Part shown: piece after piece, positions 50,385 to 53,375 of the stretch
Numbering within the stretch: the first letter of the stretch is position 1
Layout of the letters: each line of letters starts with the position of its first letter
Source: JBNLAN01 sp050302175
GTDB taxonomy: Bacteria; Pseudomonadota; Zetaproteobacteria; Mariprofundales; Mariprofundaceae
Direction: 5' to 3'
DNA: 53,375 bases
Assembly (NCBI GenBank): GCA_050302175.1
Contig: JBNLAN010000037.1
Span: forward strand, 1-53,375
Notes under the pieces: model-generated
Databases searched by the model: none
The model's input: only the letters and a program-made list of their open reading frames with translations
Told to the model about the DNA's origin: nothing
Made by a program: the position numbers and the translations under genes

Positions 50385-51893
50385 TCAAGCTGCCCGACCG
50401 CTCTTCCGGCTCAGATATTCCAGCAACAGGCGTACGCCGGCCCCGGTCGCCCCCTTTGGTGAGATATCGGTGCCCTTCATATCCCAGGCAGTACCTGCGA
50501 TATCGAGATGCGCCCACGGCAGCTCGCCAACGAACCGGGACAAAAAGCAGGCGGCTGTGATGGTGCCCGCCTCGCGCCCGCCGATGTTTCGAATATCGGC
50601 AATATCGCTCTTGATCTGCTCCTGATACTCCTCATACAACGGCAACTGCCAGACGCGATCATGGCTCGCATCGCCCGCACGTTTGAGACCTTTAATGATG
50701 GCCTCGGAAGTTCCCATCAGGCCCGTTGCCTGCGCGCCCAGCGCGATCACACAGGCGCCGGTAAGCGTGGCAAAATCGATAATCTCGGCAGGCTTCTGCT
50801 CGGCGGCATAGGCCAGGGCATCCGCCAGAATGATGCGCCCCTCCGCATCGGTATTGAGCACCTCAATGGTGATGCCCTTGTAGGATTTAATGATATCGCC
50901 CGGCTTGTAGGCATCGGCGCCCAGCAGGTTTTCTGTGGAGGCTATCACCCCGAGCAGATTCACCGGCAGATCCAGCTCCGTTGCTGCCTTGAAAATACCC
51001 AGCACCGCAGCGGCTCCGCACATATCGAATTTCATCTCATCCATCTGGGCAGGCGGCTTGATGGAGATCCCCCCCGCATCGAAGGTGAGCCCCTTGCCGA
51101 CCAGCGCTACGGGTGCAGCGCCCTTCTTGCCGCCGGAATATTCGAGGATGATGAAGCGCGGCTCCTTGCCCGAGCCCTGATTCACCGCGAGCAGCCCGCG
51201 GAAGCCCGCCTTTTCGATGGCAGCCTTATCCATCACCGTTACTTTTAGCTTGGCATGCTTGAGTGCTGCCGCCTGCTCACCGAGAAACTCCGGCGTGCAG
51301 ACATTCCCCGGCTCGTTGGCGAGCTCGCGCGCAAAGATAGTGCCGGAAGCCGCAGCCTTCGCCTGCACAACTGCCGCCTCACAACCCGAAAGATGTTTGC
51401 GCGATGCGATCATGATAGTGATTGAGCGCAGCGGGCGTTTGGGCTCTTTCTTGTCCGTCTTGTATTTTTCAAACGTATGCAGGCCCAGCCAGACCCCTTC
51501 GGCCACCGCCTGCACCTTGCGCTCAAGGCTTTCGCCGCGCACAGACAGATCGGTGAGAAACAGCGAGGCATCGCGCACGCCGCTCTTCTCGAGCTTGCGC
51601 ACCGTCTTGGCTGCCAGACGACGCAAGTGATGCAGCGTGAGCTTCTTCTCCTCGCCTGCACCGGCAAAGACCACGCGCTGGGTAAAGGTGCCGGGCATGT
51701 CGTAAACGACGCCGAATTCGCCAAACTCACCAACGATATCGAATTTGCGCAAATAGCCCTGCACCGCCTGACCGCTCGCCTCCTGCAACGCCTTGCCCGC
51801 AGGAGTCAGCTTGCGCCCATCGAGCAGCGGCATCACCACCGCATCGTCGCGTTGCTTGTCGGCTGCACCCGCCTTCACCAATACTTCAATCAT
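50385..51893 (-). CDS. pepA: Leucyl aminopeptidase (M17 family)
   Basis: The protein has 502 residues. The catalytic C-terminal domain carries KGLTFDAGGISIKPP, MKFDMCGAAAV and the signature NTDAEGRIILADAL, with the two-zinc ligands. Residues 1-170 form the usual N-terminal macro-like domain. In E. coli PepA also binds DNA at carAB and at Xer sites. The ATG at 51893 follows GGGGG; a longer start at 51947 would be GTG and lacks family match. Confidence 0.96.
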   Translation of the reverse strand: MIEVLVKAGAADKQRDDAVVMPLLDGRKLTPAGKALQEASGQAVQGYLRKFDIVGEFGEFGVVYDMPGTFTQRVVFAGAGEEKKLTLHHLRRLAAKTVRKLEKSGVRDASLFLTDLSVRGESLERKVQAVAEGVWLGLHTFEKYKTDKKEPKRPLRSITIMIASRKHLSGCEAAVVQAKAAASGTIFARELANEPGNVCTPEFLGEQAAALKHAKLKVTVMDKAAIEKAGFRGLLAVNQGSGKEPRFIILEYSGGKKGAAPVALVGKGLTFDAGGISIKPPAQMDEMKFDMCGAAAVLGIFKAATELDLPVNLLGVIASTENLLGADAYKPGDIIKSYKGITIEVLNTDAEGRIILADALAYAAEQKPAEIIDFATLTGACVIALGAQATGLMGTSEAIIKGLKRAGDASHDRVWQLPLYEEYQEQIKSDIADIRNIGGREAGTITAACFLSRFVGELPWAHLDIAGTAWDMKGTDISPKGATGAGVRLLLEYLSRKSGRAA

Positions 51894-52000
51894 AATACCC
51901 CCGGCCAGCCTGAGCACCTGTCTCAAGGCAGGAAAATTCGCACTCACATACTGCTGGCGCAGTGCACAGCAGAGCGTCCGAATCTAGCCATTGCGCTTTC

Positions 52001-52031
52001 AAATAAAAAGGCCGCCACTTGCGTGGCGGCC
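52001..52031 (-). terminator. Rho-independent terminator of the AEC permease gene
   Basis: On the minus strand GGCCGCCAC and GTGGCGGCC pair perfectly around the 4-base loop GCAA and are followed by TTTTTATTT. It separates the AEC permease gene from pepA, so pepA must have its own promoter in 51894-52000. Confidence 0.95.
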
Positions 52032-52071
52032 TCCCTCGCTGCTGGAAAGGTGCGATCCATCGCACCAGCCG

Positions 52072-53016
52072 CTATAGCAGCATACTCCCCATCAACGGAA
52101 CTGTTGCGATGGCAAGTACCGAAGTAGCGGTAAATGCCAGCGCGTAAGCGGCGGTATCAAGCTTGAAGCGCTCGCAAAATGCGAAGCCGAGCACGCTCGC
52201 AGGCAACATGCTTCCGAGCAGAAGCACGAGGGTCGATTTCGCTCCGACCGAACCAAACAGTGAAACCATGCCCCACATAATCAGCGGGACCAGTATGAGC
52301 TGAATGACCGCAGCAGGCAGCGCATCGGCGAGCTTTTGGCCAAACCAGTCGTTCGACCAGCGCAGTGACAGCCCGACGGAAATAAGCAGCAGCGCTACCA
52401 GAGCACCAAAAACAGAAGCCTCGACGCCCGCGATCCAGGCAGGAAGCACCACATTGGCAATATTGAGAACCAGTGCAAGCAGCGTAGCCCACACGAGCGG
52501 CTCCTTCAGCCATACATTGAAATCCTTCAGCACAGAAAATGCTTTGCCAAAATTGCTCTTGCCGCCTTCAGAAAAACTCCGGACCAGCACGGCTCCGACG
52601 GTGAACAGAAGCAGCACATTGGCCACCAGGCCGTATTCAACCGCTACTCGCATTGTCCAGTCGGGAAAGAAAATTTTGTTCACTGGAATACCGACGAAAA
52701 GCACATTCCCAAAACCCGCAGCAATCAGCAGCGCACCCTTGGTTCTCCCCGGAAGCTTGGTTTTCCAGAGCCAGACCCATGCCAGCGCCAGTGCCAGTAT
52801 GGTGGTGCCTGCAACATAGAGCAGGATAGTCAATGCCGTATGGTTCAACGGTAGGTCGCGCATAATGAAGAAAACCGCCAACGGCAGAAACAGCCAGTGA
52901 ATCAGGCCTGTCAGTGCACGCTGCATGGCATCGGCACCAACACCGCCCGGTTTCACGAAACGCCATGCGATCCCGATAATGAGAAAAAATGAAAGTGTGA
53001 TAATACCGCCGAGCAT
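52072..53016 (-). CDS. AEC-family transporter (auxin efflux carrier-like permease)
   Basis: The protein has 314 residues with about ten membrane helices in two halves, the AEC layout. Helix-break motifs appear as AAGFGNVLFVGIPVN in the first half and GSMLPASVLGFAFCERF in the second. Bacterial members carry malate, malonate or other small anions; the substrate cannot be called. GGGAGGAGCGA precedes the ATG at 53016. A CRP-type operator lies about 100 bases upstream. Confidence 0.9.
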   Translation of the reverse strand: MLGGIITLSFFLIIGIAWRFVKPGGVGADAMQRALTGLIHWLFLPLAVFFIMRDLPLNHTALTILLYVAGTTILALALAWVWLWKTKLPGRTKGALLIAAGFGNVLFVGIPVNKIFFPDWTMRVAVEYGLVANVLLLFTVGAVLVRSFSEGGKSNFGKAFSVLKDFNVWLKEPLVWATLLALVLNIANVVLPAWIAGVEASVFGALVALLLISVGLSLRWSNDWFGQKLADALPAAVIQLILVPLIMWGMVSLFGSVGAKSTLVLLLGSMLPASVLGFAFCERFKLDTAAYALAFTATSVLAIATVPLMGSMLL

Positions 53017-53081
53017 TCGCTCCTCCCTATTTGCCCTGCAACAACCTTAGAGCATCTCGTCCCGCATCAAATCCGCGCGCA

Positions 53082-53123
53082 AGACTACCGATGAAAATTC
53101 ATAAAAGTGTGAGCCGCTTCACA
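53082..53123 (-). promoter_or_regulatory. CRP-type operator and possible class II promoter of the AEC gene
   Basis: A perfect palindromic TGTGA-N6-TCACA lies at 53108-53123, flanked by AAAA and TTTT. It is identical to the E. coli CRP half-site consensus. Read on the minus strand, a weak -10 (TAGTCT, 53082-53087) follows such that a start near 53075 would place the operator centre at about -41. That is the class II activator position. The -10 and start are inferred; the palindrome itself is certain. Confidence 0.65.
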
Positions 53124-53209
53124 TTTTTGACCTGAATAGCGCAAATCCCTGCTCAGATACGGGGTCAGGTCTTGTGTAGCTTAGGTGCGCCAACATGGGA
53201 CACTACCCT

Positions 53210-53375
53210 TTATCCATTCTCACCATCCCTCTCACGCCTGAACACGACCTTCCCCTTCAGCCACTTCTCCAGCGGCGGCTTCTCCTTCCCGGCATTCCAC
53301 AGGCAGATTTCGTGCTGCTCGGCCCACTCGGCATCCACCACCCACTCCCACCCCTTCCCGGCCGCCACCGCATAC
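53210..53375 (-). CDS. 3' end of an unidentified gene (cut by window edge)
   Basis: The last 54 codons and a TAA stop are present. The fragment is Trp- and charge-rich (WEWVVDAEWAEQ, later EKWLKGKVVFRRERDG) and ends in DGENG. The codon choice is coherent and very GC-rich, which supports real coding. I cannot name the family. Downstream of its stop, at 53161-53173, is GGGGTCAGGTCTT, a sequence I recall near REP-associated IS200-like transposase genes. The fragment could belong to such a mobile region, but the protein end does not show transposase motifs. Confidence 0.5.
   Translation of the reverse strand, partial: YAVAAGKGWEWVVDAEWAEQHEICLWNAGKEKPPLEKWLKGKVVFRRERDGENG

Overview
The window reads as a chromosomal segment of a Gram-negative bacterium. 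It carries outer-membrane barrels that end in Phe, an MCE/Mla phospholipid-transport locus, AsmA, penicillin-binding protein 1C with alpha-2-macroglobulin, and the pepA/holC/valS neighbourhood. Two things are unusual for a proteobacterium: a c-di-AMP synthase module (cdaA-ybbR-glmM) and a PopZ-like gene next to valS. My best guess is a Zetaproteobacterium (Mariprofundus-like) or a related lineage. That is inference from gene content only; no rRNA or marker comparison was possible. Apart from the two ends there is little sign of mobile DNA.

Positions 1-13285, almost all on the minus strand, hold a cut-off secreted protein, a tRNA-Val with its own promoter and terminator, and a very tight ten-gene array. 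Read in transcription order it is ftsH, folP, cdaA, ybbR, glmM, a DsbA-fold isomerase, mlaE, mlaF, mlaD and a TPR protein. Gaps are 0-17 bp or overlaps. Upstream lie tilS and an unrecognised 718-residue protein. The array joins membrane proteolysis, folate synthesis, c-di-AMP and amino-sugar synthesis, and lipid transport, so it looks like an envelope-homeostasis operon.

Positions 13368-18203 (plus strand) hold a ZnuABC-type metal importer, an RDD membrane protein and a TPR/outer-membrane-barrel protein. Converging on this is a two-gene minus-strand surface locus (18488-23249). It encodes a FecR-domain protein with a long Pro/Lys repeat tail, and a 1069-residue beta-propeller/HYR protein with a C-terminal sorting-type tail.

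Positions 23343-31221 (minus) hold a UPF0114 membrane protein, a YciO/Sua5-family protein, AsmA and a HAD phosphatase. A Gld-type ABC exporter set follows (ATPase, permease, GldG-like auxiliary protein, DUF4340 protein). A cytochrome b561-like gene (plus) and a secreted formylglycine-enzyme-fold protein (minus) come next. They are followed by pbpC with an 1864-residue thioester alpha-2-macroglobulin.

Positions 41074-43662 hold a SulP transporter, a previously easy-to-miss 32-codon gene with its own promoter, Shine-Dalgarno and terminator, a stand-alone cyclic-nucleotide-binding protein and a small membrane protein. Positions 43873-51893 (minus) hold pepA, a PAP2 phosphatase, holC, an unknown membrane-anchored protein, a small outer-membrane barrel, a PopZ-like gene and valS. 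An AEC permease preceded by a perfect CRP-type operator and the 3' end of an unidentified gene close the window. No CRISPR array, rRNA or intact insertion sequence was seen, and no gene-free stretch exceeds 300 bp.
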